42,142 nucleotides of DNA from Deltaproteobacteria bacterium. GTDB lineage: Bacteria; Myxococcota_A; UBA9160; UBA4427. Under the pieces are notes generated by a model. That model did no database searches, was not told the origin of the DNA, and saw only the letters and a program-made list of their open reading frames with translations. A program made the translations under genes and the position numbers. Where the stretch lies: assembly GCA_002709835.1 (NCBI GenBank), contig PAQX01000038.1, forward strand, positions 6,542-48,683, written 5' to 3'. Of the stretch, positions 32,544 through 42,020 are shown piece by piece (position 1 is the first letter of the stretch; every line of letters begins with the position of its first letter).

Positions 32544-33953
32544 ATGTCCGACGCCACGCTCCTGATCGACGGCCAATCCATTCCGTCCGACGCCACGTTC
32601 GGCGTCGTGAACCCCGCGACGGAGGAGGTCTTCGCCCAGGCGCCGGAGGCCTCTCGCGAGAATCTCGACGCCGCCGTGGCCGCGGCCCGGAAGGCGTTCC
32701 CCGCGTGGCGCGCAAAGTCCCTCGACGAACGGCGCGCGGTCTTGCTCTCGATGGCCGATGCCGTCGAAGCCGACCTCCCGACCCTCGCCGAACTCCTGAC
32801 CCGCGAGCAGGGAAAGAGCCTGGCCAACGCGCAATTCGAAGTCGGCGGCACGGCGATGTGGATGCGCGCGCTCGCGACCCTCGAGCTCCCGGTCGAAGTC
32901 ATCTCCGAAGACGACGCGAGCCGGGTGGAACTCCACCGCCGCCCGCTCGGGGTCGTCGGCGCGATCACCCCGTGGAACTTCCCGCTCCTTCTCTCGATGT
33001 GGAAAGTCGCGCCGGCACTGCTGACCGGGAACACGATGGTCCTCAAACCCTCCCCGTACACCCCGCTCGCGGTCATGCGCTTCGGCGAAATCGTGCGCGA
33101 CATCGTCCCGGCCGGCGTGCTCAACGTCGTCTGCGGTGGCGACGACCTCGGCCGCTGGATCACCGAGCACGACGACGTGGACAAGATCTCGTTCACCGGC
33201 TCCGGCCCGACGGGCAAGAAGATCATGGCGAGCGCGTCGGGCAACCTGAAGCGCATCACTCTCGAACTCGGCGGCAACGACGCGGCGATCGTCCGCGGCG
33301 ACGCGAACCCCGCCGAAATCGCCCAGCCGATCTTCGACATGGCCTTCCAGAACAGCGGCCAGGTCTGCGGCGCGATCAAGCGACTCTACGTCCACGAGAA
33401 CGTCTACGAAGAGATGTGCGAGGCACTCGTCACCCTCGCCAACGAAAAGACGGTCGGTGACGGCATGGCGGAGGGCACCGACTTCGGACCGGTCCAGAAC
33501 GCGATGCAATACGACATCGTGTGCGACCTCGCGAAGAGTGCACGCGAGGACGGGGGGCGGTTCCTCGTCGGCGGCGAACCGCCCGAGGGCAAGGGGTATT
33601 TCTTCCCGCTCACGATCGTCGCCGACGTAACCGACGGCCATCGCCTCGTCGACGAAGAACCCTTCGGCCCGATCCTCCCAGTGATCCGATGGAGCGAGGA
33701 CGACGACGTGATCCGCCGTGCGAACGATACGCGCTTCGGACTCGGCGGCTCGGTCTGGAGCGCGAACGCCGAGAAGGCGACCGAGATGGCGAGCCAGCTC
33801 GAAACCGGCTCCGCCTGGGTGAACCAGCACTTCAGCCTCTCTCCCTTTCTCCCCTTCGGTGGCGTCAAAGAATCCGGCATGGGCGTCGAGAACGGGCCCT
33901 GGGGACTCGCCGAGTTCACCTCGTCCCAGGTACTGAACGTCAAGAAGGGGTAG
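32544..33953 (+). CDS. NAD(P)-dependent aldehyde dehydrogenase
   Basis: A 469-residue ALDH-superfamily enzyme with the full catalytic set: N145 in TPWNFPLL, E241 in LELGGND, and the nucleophile C275 in NSGQVCGAIKR. FTGSGPTGKKIM is the cofactor-binding turn. It oxidises an aldehyde to the acid, which fits an alcohol-aldehyde-acid-CoA route with the alcohol dehydrogenase (36764) and ligase (37980) further along the same strand. GGAG lies nine bases before the ATG. Confidence 0.93.
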   Translation: MSDATLLIDGQSIPSDATFGVVNPATEEVFAQAPEASRENLDAAVAAARKAFPAWRAKSLDERRAVLLSMADAVEADLPTLAELLTREQGKSLANAQFEVGGTAMWMRALATLELPVEVISEDDASRVELHRRPLGVVGAITPWNFPLLLSMWKVAPALLTGNTMVLKPSPYTPLAVMRFGEIVRDIVPAGVLNVVCGGDDLGRWITEHDDVDKISFTGSGPTGKKIMASASGNLKRITLELGGNDAAIVRGDANPAEIAQPIFDMAFQNSGQVCGAIKRLYVHENVYEEMCEALVTLANEKTVGDGMAEGTDFGPVQNAMQYDIVCDLAKSAREDGGRFLVGGEPPEGKGYFFPLTIVADVTDGHRLVDEEPFGPILPVIRWSEDDDVIRRANDTRFGLGGSVWSANAEKATEMASQLETGSAWVNQHFSLSPFLPFGGVKESGMGVENGPWGLAEFTSSQVLNVKKG

Positions 33954-33998
33954 GCGCGACTCGGGCCCGGGAGATCGCGGCCAACCGGGCGCTCGCCG

Positions 33999-36260
33999 TC
34001 ACCGACTCGGCACGGCGGCCCAGGCAGGAGAACGCGGAGAGCGGCGTCGGCGCGCCAACTCGAGGGACGCGAGTACCCCGAGCAGGCCCGCTGGGAACGA
34101 TGGCTCAGGGACAGGAACGCGCTCACAGGCGTCGCCTGCCCCGTCCAGATCCGCGTCCGCCTGCGTCGGGTTCACATGGCGGGGGCAGTTGTCCGTCGCA
34201 TCCCCGACGCCGTCCGCGTCCGTGTCCGCGAGGAGCGGATGGCTCGGCCCCGCGAACTCATCCAGATCCGAGAGGCCATCGCCGTCGCTATCCGCCGAAG
34301 CAACGCAGCCCGGGTCTGTGAATCCGCAGGCGTCGTTGGCGTCGCAGGTCCCCGCGGCGAGGGTGTCGGCAAGGCAACCCTGCCCCGCTCCGTCGGTGCC
34401 ACACGCGAAGAGCAGTGGTGCGCTGCCGTTCAACTTGCGCGAGATGTTCCCGGTGCAGATCGGGCGCGCTCCGTTGGCGTCGGCCGCGAGATAGGTCCCA
34501 TCCAGGACGAGGTTGTCCCGGATCGTGGCGTCGTCCGCGTTGTGGGCGAAGAGTGCGCGTGCGCCCGAGCCCCGCATGTCGATCGCGTTCCGTTCGAGCA
34601 TCACTCCATCGACTCGAGAAAAGATCCCGTACTGCTCCGCGCCCATCACCTCGTTCTCGAGGGCGACGCGCGGGTTGCTGAATCCGTTCGAAGCGTATGG
34701 CAAACCCGCGCCATTGAGGTCGAAGGCGTTGCCGATCGCCTCCCAACCGGTGCAGCTATCAAGGCCGACGCCTCGGGAGATCGCGCCTCCCACCTCGGGC
34801 CCCATGACCTCGTTGTCCTCGAGTAGGAGTCCCCCCGGCAACACGCCGTCCGGCCCACAGGCGTTCGGGCCACTGAACATCCCGATCGTGGGCTCCGCGC
34901 TGCCGTCCGCGTTGTTCCCGGTCAACCGGTTGTCCCGAAGCACGACCGATTCAGTCCCGCCCCCGTCGAGATCGAGGCCAACGAGATAGATCGCCTCTCC
35001 TTCGAAGCCGTCGATGTGGTTTCGTTCGACGGTGAGCGGCGAGCCAGCGAGCACCATGCCCACACCGGCTCCCCCGACGACATCGTTGTCGAGGAAACTG
35101 ACTGCCCCGACGCCGCCGCTGACGAGCATGCGCACGCCGCCCTCCAGACGGTTCCGGGAGAACACGAGGTCCTCCCTCGCGACCGGCGATCCCATCGCGC
35201 CATCGATCACGACTGCGCAGGCCTGCTCGATCGTGCAGCCAACATCATCGAGGTCGACGCACACGTCCGCGGGCGCGAGACAGGCGTCGTCGGCCACTTC
35301 GAAGGTATTCGACTGGACGAGTACTTCGTGGACCCGAGCCTGGCTAGAACTGATCGCGAGGGCGGCCCAGCCCTGGTAGTCCCGCACTTCGTTGTTCACG
35401 ATCGTGATCTGACCGGATTCGAGGCCCATGTTGGTCTCGATCGAAATCCCGCGACCGTCACTCTGGCACGCAAACGCGCCACATCCCGCGCCCGACGGAT
35501 CCTCGGCGCCCCCGATGATCAGATTGCCTTCAACGAGGATGTTCGTACCGTCGACCACGATCGCGGAGCCACCACTTCGAGGGATCCCCGGCGTGTTCGT
35601 GAAGACGTTGCCGCGGATTTCGCCTTCCGAGGCGATGGTAATCGATTCGTCGCCAATACGGTCGAAGCGATTGTTGACGATGGACACACCAACGGTGTGT
35701 GAGACGAAGATCCCGTGGCTCTCCTCGGTGACACACCGCCCCGGGGCCAAGACGCCGTAAGCACCGCAGTGCGCGGCGGGGTCGTCATCCCGGAAGGTCA
35801 GACCCTCGATCGTGACCCCCGAGATCGGGGGCTGTGTGTCACAGGCCTTATTGCCGCCGTAGTTGGGCTCGTTGTCGAAGGCCGGACAGATCGCGACCAA
35901 AACCATGCCATTGGGTGCCGCCGGGAGCAGCTCGGCACAATGCCCAGGCGCCCCTCGCAGCGTGACGTCGCTACTGGTGATTTGCAGGCCTCCATAGAAA
36001 TGATAAAGGCCGAGCATCCCGACCCGGTACTGACCGCAGGGAAAGTAGACGGTCCCGCCGCCAGCGAGCTGGGCGGAATCGATCACACGCTGGATCGCTA
36101 CGGTGTCGTTGGTGACCCCATCCCCGATCGCGCCAAAATCGGTGACGTCGTACACGGACTGGGCGCGGGCAGTCGCTGCAACGCCGGCGAGCGCGAGCAC
36201 GAGCAGAAGGAGCGTAAAACGGGCGATCCAGATCGCAGATTTATAGGATGAGCGGAGCAC
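33999..36260 (-). CDS. Exported parallel beta-helix protein with TSP3 repeats and PEP-CTERM-like tail
   Basis: A 753-residue secreted protein if started at GTG 36260 (GAGG just upstream). The signal peptide is RFTLLLLVLALAGVAATARA^QS (cleavage ~33/34). A pectate-lyase-3-type start follows (YDVTDFGAIGDGVTNDTVAI), then about 550 residues of right-handed beta-helix repeats rich in NNxF/xRNx turns. Next come calcium-binding thrombospondin type 3 repeats (DSDGDGLSDLDEFAG, DTDADGVGDATDNCP, ~660-710). The C-terminus has VPEPSFPAGLLGVLASLELA (from ~717), then RRRR: a PEP-CTERM-like exosortase sorting signal, with an unusual 12-residue extension after the arginines. Likely surface-bound or released by exosortase, with a polysaccharide-related role (inference). 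Longer upstream starts lack a ribosome site. Confidence 0.82.
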   Translation of the reverse strand: MLRSSYKSAIWIARFTLLLLVLALAGVAATARAQSVYDVTDFGAIGDGVTNDTVAIQRVIDSAQLAGGGTVYFPCGQYRVGMLGLYHFYGGLQITSSDVTLRGAPGHCAELLPAAPNGMVLVAICPAFDNEPNYGGNKACDTQPPISGVTIEGLTFRDDDPAAHCGAYGVLAPGRCVTEESHGIFVSHTVGVSIVNNRFDRIGDESITIASEGEIRGNVFTNTPGIPRSGGSAIVVDGTNILVEGNLIIGGAEDPSGAGCGAFACQSDGRGISIETNMGLESGQITIVNNEVRDYQGWAALAISSSQARVHEVLVQSNTFEVADDACLAPADVCVDLDDVGCTIEQACAVVIDGAMGSPVAREDLVFSRNRLEGGVRMLVSGGVGAVSFLDNDVVGGAGVGMVLAGSPLTVERNHIDGFEGEAIYLVGLDLDGGGTESVVLRDNRLTGNNADGSAEPTIGMFSGPNACGPDGVLPGGLLLEDNEVMGPEVGGAISRGVGLDSCTGWEAIGNAFDLNGAGLPYASNGFSNPRVALENEVMGAEQYGIFSRVDGVMLERNAIDMRGSGARALFAHNADDATIRDNLVLDGTYLAADANGARPICTGNISRKLNGSAPLLFACGTDGAGQGCLADTLAAGTCDANDACGFTDPGCVASADSDGDGLSDLDEFAGPSHPLLADTDADGVGDATDNCPRHVNPTQADADLDGAGDACERVPVPEPSFPAGLLGVLASLELARRRRSPRSPAWAAVPSR

Positions 36261-36763
36261 AAAACCTCGGAGGACCGCCCCCAAATCGGCGGTTCGGTAA
36301 GGGGAAGTGGTCGCGACGAGAAAAATGTGGCGAGACGGCCACCAACCGGCAACTGCCGACCGAGGCTCCCGAAGCAAGGAGGAAATGAAGGCTGCCGTCG
36401 TGAGCCCGCCCCCCCCCCGGCGCCCTGACCGGCTTCTCGAGCGGTCAGGGTGCCGGTCTGTGCAGCCCCGCGATCGCCGACCAGACGCGATCGCTTTCGC
36501 GTTCTCCCGGCGTAGTCACGAAACACGCGACTGTGTCGGATTCTCTCGCATCGAGATATCACCACGCAGAGACCGGCGAAACAGACGAGGCGCCGATCCG
36601 AATCGCGGCACGACTTCGCGGATCCTTCGCCCGGAACGCCCGGGATCCCGTCTCTCCCGACCGGATCTAGACGATCCGCCGGGCCCGAATCCCTGGATGG
36701 CGACCCCGCCCGAGCCTGTCATACTCGAAATCCTCAGTTCCCTACGATCGATCGGAGCCCACG
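36261..36763. other. Divergent intergenic region, 503 bp, with C10 tract and hairpin
   Basis: It separates the beta-helix gene and the alcohol dehydrogenase. On the plus strand an AAGGAGGAA-ATG (ATG at 36385) opens a frame beginning MKAAVVSPPPP. A run of ten C (36409-36418) follows directly, then a perfect 9-bp inverted repeat CCCTGACCG/CGGTCAGGG (36423-36431 and 36442-36450). The continuation of that frame is Arg/Pro-rich and not protein-like. No other gene was recognised. Confidence 0.5.
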
Positions 36764-37795
36764 ATGAAGACCGCCCTCCTGAACGCCGGAAACCTCGAAA
36801 TCCAGGACCACCCCACCCCGGAGCCGGGTCCGGAACAGGCCCGGATCAGGATCTCCTCCGCCGGCGTCTGTCATTCCGACCTCCACATCGTGCGTGGCGA
36901 CTGGGCTGGCCTCCCGGACACCAGTCCCGTCGGCCACGAAGCGATCGGCGTGGTGACAGCCCTCGGTGAGAACGCCGACCCGTCGATCCAGGTGGGGGAC
37001 CGCGTGATCCTCGGCCTCGGAGGAACCGGCGGTGGCTACTGGTGCGGCGCCTGCGAGTTCTGCCTCGGCGGCGAGCCGCGTCACTGCGCCCAGACCCAGG
37101 GCGTGATGGGCACGTTCGCGGAAGAGTTCTGCACCTTCGCGAAGGGGCTCGTCAAGATCCCCGATTCGATCGGCGACGAGGAAGCGCCGCTCGCCTGCGG
37201 CGGCCTGACGGCTTACGGCGCGGTCAAGAAGCTCTTCAAGCACGGCGTCCAACCCGGGAGCACCGTCGCGATCGTCGGTGCAGCCGGCGGGCTCGGACAC
37301 TATGCAGTCCAGATCGCCAAGGCTTTCGGCTACGTCGTCGTCGGGGTCGACGTCGGTGAGGAGAAGCTCAAGTTCGTCGAATCCCTGGGCGCGGACTATG
37401 CGGTCTCGCCCGAAGAGGCCGCGGGGCTGGTCGCCGGCTTCGACGGCGGCGGCGTCCACGCGAGCATTGCCTTCACGGCCAAGCTCGTCGGCTTCGATCT
37501 CGGTATTCAGTTGCTGCGACGCAGCGGCCTCTTCGTCGCCGTGGGGCTCCCCGCGACCGCCGACGGCAATCTCGAGCTGAACCCCTTCGCCTTCTTCTTC
37601 AAGGACCCGACGCTCATCTACTCCGCCGTCGGCAACGTCCAGGACATGCGTGAGCTCGTGGAGCTCGCCGGAGCGGGCAAGGTCAAGAGCCACATCGGGC
37701 GAACCGGTGCACTCTCCGAGCTCCCCGACGTGTTCGACGAGCTCGAGGCCGGCAAGTACGTCGGGCGGGCCGTGATCACCGACCTGGGCGGCTGA
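36764..37795 (+). CDS. Zinc-dependent medium-chain alcohol dehydrogenase
   Basis: A 343-residue MDR-family enzyme. Catalytic zinc ligands are C36 (GVCHSDLH), H58 with E59 (VGHEA) and a Cys in PLACGGLTAYG. The structural zinc loop is complete: C94-x2-C97-x2-C100-x7-C108. The Rossmann motif is VGAAGGLGHYAVQ. It oxidises primary or secondary alcohols with NAD(P). GGAG lies six bases before the ATG. Together with the aldehyde dehydrogenase and the ligase at 37980 it could convert an alcohol to an acyl-CoA. Confidence 0.92.
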   Translation: MKTALLNAGNLEIQDHPTPEPGPEQARIRISSAGVCHSDLHIVRGDWAGLPDTSPVGHEAIGVVTALGENADPSIQVGDRVILGLGGTGGGYWCGACEFCLGGEPRHCAQTQGVMGTFAEEFCTFAKGLVKIPDSIGDEEAPLACGGLTAYGAVKKLFKHGVQPGSTVAIVGAAGGLGHYAVQIAKAFGYVVVGVDVGEEKLKFVESLGADYAVSPEEAAGLVAGFDGGGVHASIAFTAKLVGFDLGIQLLRRSGLFVAVGLPATADGNLELNPFAFFFKDPTLIYSAVGNVQDMRELVELAGAGKVKSHIGRTGALSELPDVFDELEAGKYVGRAVITDLGG

Positions 37796-37979
37796 CGCGG
37801 CACACGCCCCCCCGGTCCCGGTCTCGCTCGAAAAGGGGCGCCAACCAGGATCGGGGCGACACGGAGCCGCCGGTCGGGCGAGCGCCCACCCATGCGCGCG
37901 CTCGCTAAGCTGGGTTCCGCTCTGCGCGAGACCGAGCTCCGCTCTCGCGCGCCCAAGAACACCTCGCGAGGACTGCCCG

Positions 37980-39521
37980 ATGCTCGAAGCGCGGACCTTC
38001 TGGTCCCTGGTGGAGAAGCGCGCCCAGGAAACTCCGAACGCCCTGATCATGGTCGACGAGACCGAACGCGAGGTGACCTTCGCCGGACTGCGCGATCAGG
38101 CGGAGCGGATCGCCGCGGGGCTCCACGCGCAGGGAATCGGGCCAGGAGACGCGGTCTCGTGGGTCCTCCCGAGTCGGATCGACACCGTCCTCCTCGTCTG
38201 CGCACTGGCTCGCCTCTCGGTGGTCCAGAATCCGTGTCTGCCCATCTACCGCGAGCGCGAGCTGGGGTTCGTCACGAAGCAGACCGGCGCACGCCTGCTG
38301 GTCCATCCCGGAACGTTCCGAGGCGTCGACTACGCCGTGATGGCCGAGGCGCTCCAGGCAGACCACCCCGGACTCGAGATGCTCGACCTGTCCGCCGGGC
38401 TGCCGGACGGAGACCCGGCGACGCTTCCGCCCGCGCCGGCCGAGACGACACCGGAAGACGCGCCGGTCCGCTGGATCTTCTACACGTCGGGCACCACGTC
38501 CGACCCGAAGGGTGCCCGCCATACCGACCTGACGCTCCACGCGAAATCCCTCGGCATGGCGAACGTGCTCGACCTGAAGGACGACGACCGCATTGCCCTG
38601 GTCTTTCCCATGGCGCACATCGGTGGGATCGGCTGGCTCTACAGCGCGCTGATGAGTGGGGCCGGCATGATCATGATCGAGATCTTCGCGCCGGACGACA
38701 CGATTCCGATCCTGGCGCGTCACGGCGTCACTCAGGCGACCGCCGGCACCGTCTTCCACCAAGCCTACCTAGACGCCCAACGGCGCGAGCCCGCTTCGCC
38801 GCTCTTCCCGCGCATCCGCGCCTTTCCCGGCGGAGCCGCGCCGAAGCCGCCACAGCTCCACTACGACCTGGTCGAGGAAATGGGAGGGGTCGGGATCGTG
38901 TCCGGCTACGGTCTGACCGAGTGCCCGATCATCGCGATGAATACGACGCGATGCGCGCCCGAGAAGCTTGCCCATACCGAAGGACGCGTGAATCCACCGG
39001 ACGCGACGATGCGCGTCGTGACCCTCGAGGGTGAGGAAGCCGGCCCCGGCATCGAGGGCGAGATCCGCGCTTTCGGCCCCCAGCTCTTCCGCGGATACGT
39101 CGACGAATCCCTCAACGAGGCGGCGTTCGACGACGAGGGGTTCTTCCGGACGGGCGACCTCGGCTACCTCGACGAGGAGGGCTACGTCGTGATCACCGGT
39201 CGCCTGAAGGACGTGATCATCCGCAAGGGCGAGAACATCAGCGCGCAGGAGATCGAAGACCTGCTCTACCAGCACCCAAAGATCGCGGACGTCGCCGTCA
39301 TCGGCCTGCCCGACCCGGCGAGCGGCGAGCGCGTCTGCGCCGTCGTGCAGTGCGCGCCGGGCGAAACCCTCGCCTTCGACGAGATGGTCTCGTTCCTCCT
39401 CGAGCGCGAGCTCATGAAACAGAAACTCCCCGAACAGCTGGAGCTGATCGGGGAGATTCCGCGAAACCCGGCGGGCAAGATCCTCAAGAAGGACCTGCGC
39501 GATCGGTATGGAGAGGCCTAG
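37980..39521 (+). CDS. Acyl-CoA synthetase (AMP-forming)
   Basis: A 513-residue ANL-superfamily ligase with FYTSGTTSDPKGARHT (P-loop-like), SGYGLTECP, GFFRTGDLGYLDEEG and the C-terminal lysine region NPAGKILKKDLRDRY, so it is complete. It lies 184 bp after the alcohol dehydrogenase on the same strand and may have its own promoter. It is a separate branch from the ligase at 17305-18864 (different motif wording throughout). GAGGA lies seven bases before the ATG. Substrate not predicted. Confidence 0.92.
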   Translation: MLEARTFWSLVEKRAQETPNALIMVDETEREVTFAGLRDQAERIAAGLHAQGIGPGDAVSWVLPSRIDTVLLVCALARLSVVQNPCLPIYRERELGFVTKQTGARLLVHPGTFRGVDYAVMAEALQADHPGLEMLDLSAGLPDGDPATLPPAPAETTPEDAPVRWIFYTSGTTSDPKGARHTDLTLHAKSLGMANVLDLKDDDRIALVFPMAHIGGIGWLYSALMSGAGMIMIEIFAPDDTIPILARHGVTQATAGTVFHQAYLDAQRREPASPLFPRIRAFPGGAAPKPPQLHYDLVEEMGGVGIVSGYGLTECPIIAMNTTRCAPEKLAHTEGRVNPPDATMRVVTLEGEEAGPGIEGEIRAFGPQLFRGYVDESLNEAAFDDEGFFRTGDLGYLDEEGYVVITGRLKDVIIRKGENISAQEIEDLLYQHPKIADVAVIGLPDPASGERVCAVVQCAPGETLAFDEMVSFLLERELMKQKLPEQLELIGEIPRNPAGKILKKDLRDRYGEA

Positions 39522-39541
39522 GCCGCCCGGATCGGGCGCGC

Positions 39542-40447
39542 CTACTTCTTGCCTCCCCAAGGATTCATCTGCTCTTCGGCGTCCTTGAAGTTCGCCTCCA
39601 TCGCCTTGGCGGCCTCTTCGTTCGTCCAGACGCCGTCGTCCGCGCTCGCTTCGAGCTCGCACTGCATGTCGAAATTTGCGTGCAGACCGATCTTACCGTT
39701 GCCGGAGCTGACGACGCGGCGGTTCAGCCAACTCGACTGCGCGCTTGCCATGTAGACGATCGCGGGCACGCAGTTCTCGGGCGCGAGCTGCTTGTTGTCG
39801 GGCGAGTAGTTGAAGGAGCCCTGCGCGCCGAGGCCCTCGGTCATGCGCGTGGTGGCGACCGGCGCGATCAGGTTGGACGTCACGCCGTAGCCGCGCAGGG
39901 CGTTCGCGCAGGAAAAAGTCAGGCCGACGATGCCCGCCTTGGCTGCCGCGTAGTTCGGCTGGGACGGGGCGCCGAAGAGACCCGAGCCCGAGATGAAGTT
40001 GATGAGCCGGAACTCACCGCCCCGGTTCTCGCGCCAGTGGACCGAGGCGTGGCGCGTCGTGTTGAAGGTGCCCTTCAGGTGAACGTCGATCACCGAGTCC
40101 CACTGCTGCTCGGTCATCTTGAAGATCATGCCGTCGCGCACGATTCCCGCCACGTTGATCAGGATGTCGAGCTTCCCGAACTCCTTGACGGTCCGCTGGA
40201 TCATCGCCTCGACGCCGTCGAAGTCGGTGACGCTCGTGCCGTCGTGGATCGCGGTCCCGCCGTTCGCGACGATCCGGTCCGCGACTTCCTTTGCGGGGCC
40301 GGCATCGGTCCCGCCGCCCTCGAGATCCACACCCAGATCGTTCACCACCACGCCGGCGCCTTCGGCGGCCAGGCCTTCTGCGACGGCGGCACCGATTCCG
40401 CGGCCCGCGCCCGTCACCAGTGCGACGCGATCGTTCAGGATTCCCAT
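39542..40447 (-). CDS. Short-chain dehydrogenase of the 17beta-HSD4/MFE-2 hydroxyacyl-CoA type
   Basis: A 301-residue SDR. TGAGRGIGAAVAEGLA is the cofactor motif; VVVNDLGVDLEGGG with the long acidic-Gly insert is characteristic of the peroxisomal MFE-2 (hydroxysteroid dehydrogenase 4) dehydrogenase domain. The active site is intact: FISGSG (Ser) and YAAAK (Tyr-x3-Lys). MFE-2-type enzymes oxidise 3-hydroxyacyl-CoAs including steroid side chains. The ATG at 40447 (MGILNDRVALVTG) has GAGGAG upstream. It is convergent with the ligase (20 bp between stops). Confidence 0.9.
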   Translation of the reverse strand: MGILNDRVALVTGAGRGIGAAVAEGLAAEGAGVVVNDLGVDLEGGGTDAGPAKEVADRIVANGGTAIHDGTSVTDFDGVEAMIQRTVKEFGKLDILINVAGIVRDGMIFKMTEQQWDSVIDVHLKGTFNTTRHASVHWRENRGGEFRLINFISGSGLFGAPSQPNYAAAKAGIVGLTFSCANALRGYGVTSNLIAPVATTRMTEGLGAQGSFNYSPDNKQLAPENCVPAIVYMASAQSSWLNRRVVSSGNGKIGLHANFDMQCELEASADDGVWTNEEAAKAMEANFKDAEEQMNPWGGKK

Positions 40448-40684
40448 GACTCTTCTCCTCGATTCTGTGTGTTCAGCTGGGATTGCGCGGTCCAGAGGAG
40501 GACCGTGGTAGAGGCTTCCGGACGATTGGAGGCCGGAGCGCGGAAGGGGGTAGCACAGGCGGGATGAGGCCGAGAGCACCCGACCGAGGCCCATTTTGGA
40601 GCCCTACCCGGCGACGCTCCAGTCCGGCAGACTCCGACCCGCGTCTTTCGGAGCTACCTCCGCCCGTCGCCAGAAAGGTTCCCT

Positions 40685-41212
40685 ATGAAGACTGCCCTGA
40701 AGATCGTCGGAGGCCTGATCGCCCTCGTCGCCCTCGTCGTACTCCTCGCCGTCACCTGGGCCGGGGCCCAGGACGGTCCGCCCGCGGCCTTCCTGCGCGG
40801 TGGCCCCTTCACGACCGGAACCCTCTACACCGGGCCCGAGCCCGACTGGTCACCGATGCGCACCCGGGGCGAGGTCGAGTTCCAGATCCTCGTGAACGAC
40901 ACGTCGCGCATCACCTGGATCGCCGAGCACGAGAACAAGATCTACATCCTGTCCGGCTACATGAACACCGCCTTCGGCAAGCTCTGGAAGCACTGGCCCC
41001 ACCAGATCGTCGAGGACAACCGGATCCTTCTCCGGATCGACGACACGATCTATGAGCGGCAGCTCGACCGGATCATGGAAGGGCCGATGGTCGCGCCGGT
41101 CCTCGCGATGATCGCGGAGAAATATCTGCCCGAGGGGGCCGACTTCGGCGACCCGGACGAAGCGATCCGGAACGGCGATGCGTGGATGTACGAGGTCGCG
41201 CCGCGACGTTAG
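40685..41212 (+). CDS. Membrane-anchored protein of unknown function, possible PNPOx-like fold
   Basis: A 175-residue protein with one N-terminal hydrophobic segment (IVGGLIALVALVVLLAVTWA, residues ~7-26) and the rest outside the membrane. The body has short beta-strand patterns (VEFQILVNDT, RITWIAEHENKIYILSG, NRILLRIDDTIYER) that recall the split-barrel PNPOx/flavin-reductase-like fold, but no specific motif is recognised. The fold idea is inference. A weak AAGG site precedes the ATG. Confidence 0.7.
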   Translation: MKTALKIVGGLIALVALVVLLAVTWAGAQDGPPAAFLRGGPFTTGTLYTGPEPDWSPMRTRGEVEFQILVNDTSRITWIAEHENKIYILSGYMNTAFGKLWKHWPHQIVEDNRILLRIDDTIYERQLDRIMEGPMVAPVLAMIAEKYLPEGADFGDPDEAIRNGDAWMYEVAPRR

Positions 41213-41376
41213 TCCTCCGTGACCTCCCGAGGACCGACGAGGGCGGCTCCAACTCGCCGCGGGGCACGCCCACGAACGAAAGCGTACCCCTCCCCGCTCC
41301 CGAGGACGCCGATCGCGTTGTCGCGCCCGCTTCCTCTGACTAGACTTCGAGCGACGCCGCCTCGGAGAAGCCGCGG

Positions 41377-41979
41377 ATGCCGCGAAAGCTCATCGGAATC
41401 GCCCTTTCCCTCGTGGGCCTCTCGGTCTTCCTGATCCGCCTCCAGCATGCGGGCCCCTACTTCCCTCCCGAAGGCGGAAATCTCGTCGGCGGACTGCTCG
41501 CGCTCGTCTGTGGCGCGCTGATCTTCTTCGACGTGCTTCCTTCGAAGGGCGGCGCGGGCACCGCCGGCCAGGGCGTGCTGCTGCTGACAAGCCTGCTCGC
41601 GCTCTATCTGGCGGCCTTCGCGGTCCTGGCCGAAGTGGAAGAGGTCGTCGTCGTGCGTCCCGGGTGCGGCGAGACCCGAGGAGGGCCGCTGCGCCTCTGG
41701 GTGATCGACGACGAGGGCGCGATCTGGGCCACGATGGGCCGGGACAAGGCGACCCGGAACGGGATTGCGACCGCCCGAACCGTCACGCTCCTGCGCGGCG
41801 GCGAGGAAGCCTGCGTGGTCGCCGCCGTCCTGGACGACGCGCGACTCGTCGAACACCTCTCGCTCCTGCGCGAAGAAAAGTACGTGGCCGAGCGGATTGC
41901 GGTCGCCCTCGGCATCTTCGGCGAAGACCGCTTCGACTCGAACGTCGCGCTCCGAATGGGGCCGCTCGTCGTCCCCTAG
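41377..41979 (+). CDS. Membrane protein with soluble C-terminal domain, function unknown
   Basis: A 200-residue protein. Three hydrophobic segments lie in the first half (LIGIALSLVGLSVFLI; GGLLALVCGALIFF; LLLTSLLALYLAAFAVLA). A soluble half from ~85 follows with LRLWVIDDEGAIWATMG and ARTVTLLRGGEEACVVAAV, a beta-rich pattern resembling deazaflavin-dependent nitroreductase/PNPOx-like barrels. GGAG lies nine bases before the ATG. It may be related in theme to the preceding gene, 164 bp upstream. No family confirmed. Confidence 0.65.
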   Translation: MPRKLIGIALSLVGLSVFLIRLQHAGPYFPPEGGNLVGGLLALVCGALIFFDVLPSKGGAGTAGQGVLLLTSLLALYLAAFAVLAEVEEVVVVRPGCGETRGGPLRLWVIDDEGAIWATMGRDKATRNGIATARTVTLLRGGEEACVVAAVLDDARLVEHLSLLREEKYVAERIAVALGIFGEDRFDSNVALRMGPLVVP

Positions 41980-42020
41980 CGCTGCACCGTCGGCAGGCTG
42001 CCTGCCCGCTTCCTTCATCC

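Noticed and set aside
33999..36377. A TTG start at 36377 for the beta-helix protein
   Set aside because: It would place 39 non-hydrophobic residues before the signal peptide and has no ribosome site; GTG 36260 gives a normal signal peptide.
36307..36969. A 220-codon plus-strand frame running into the alcohol dehydrogenase gene
   Set aside because: Arg/Pro-rich without protein character and overlapping the first 200 bases of a clear gene; only its ribosome site and C tract were kept as an observation.
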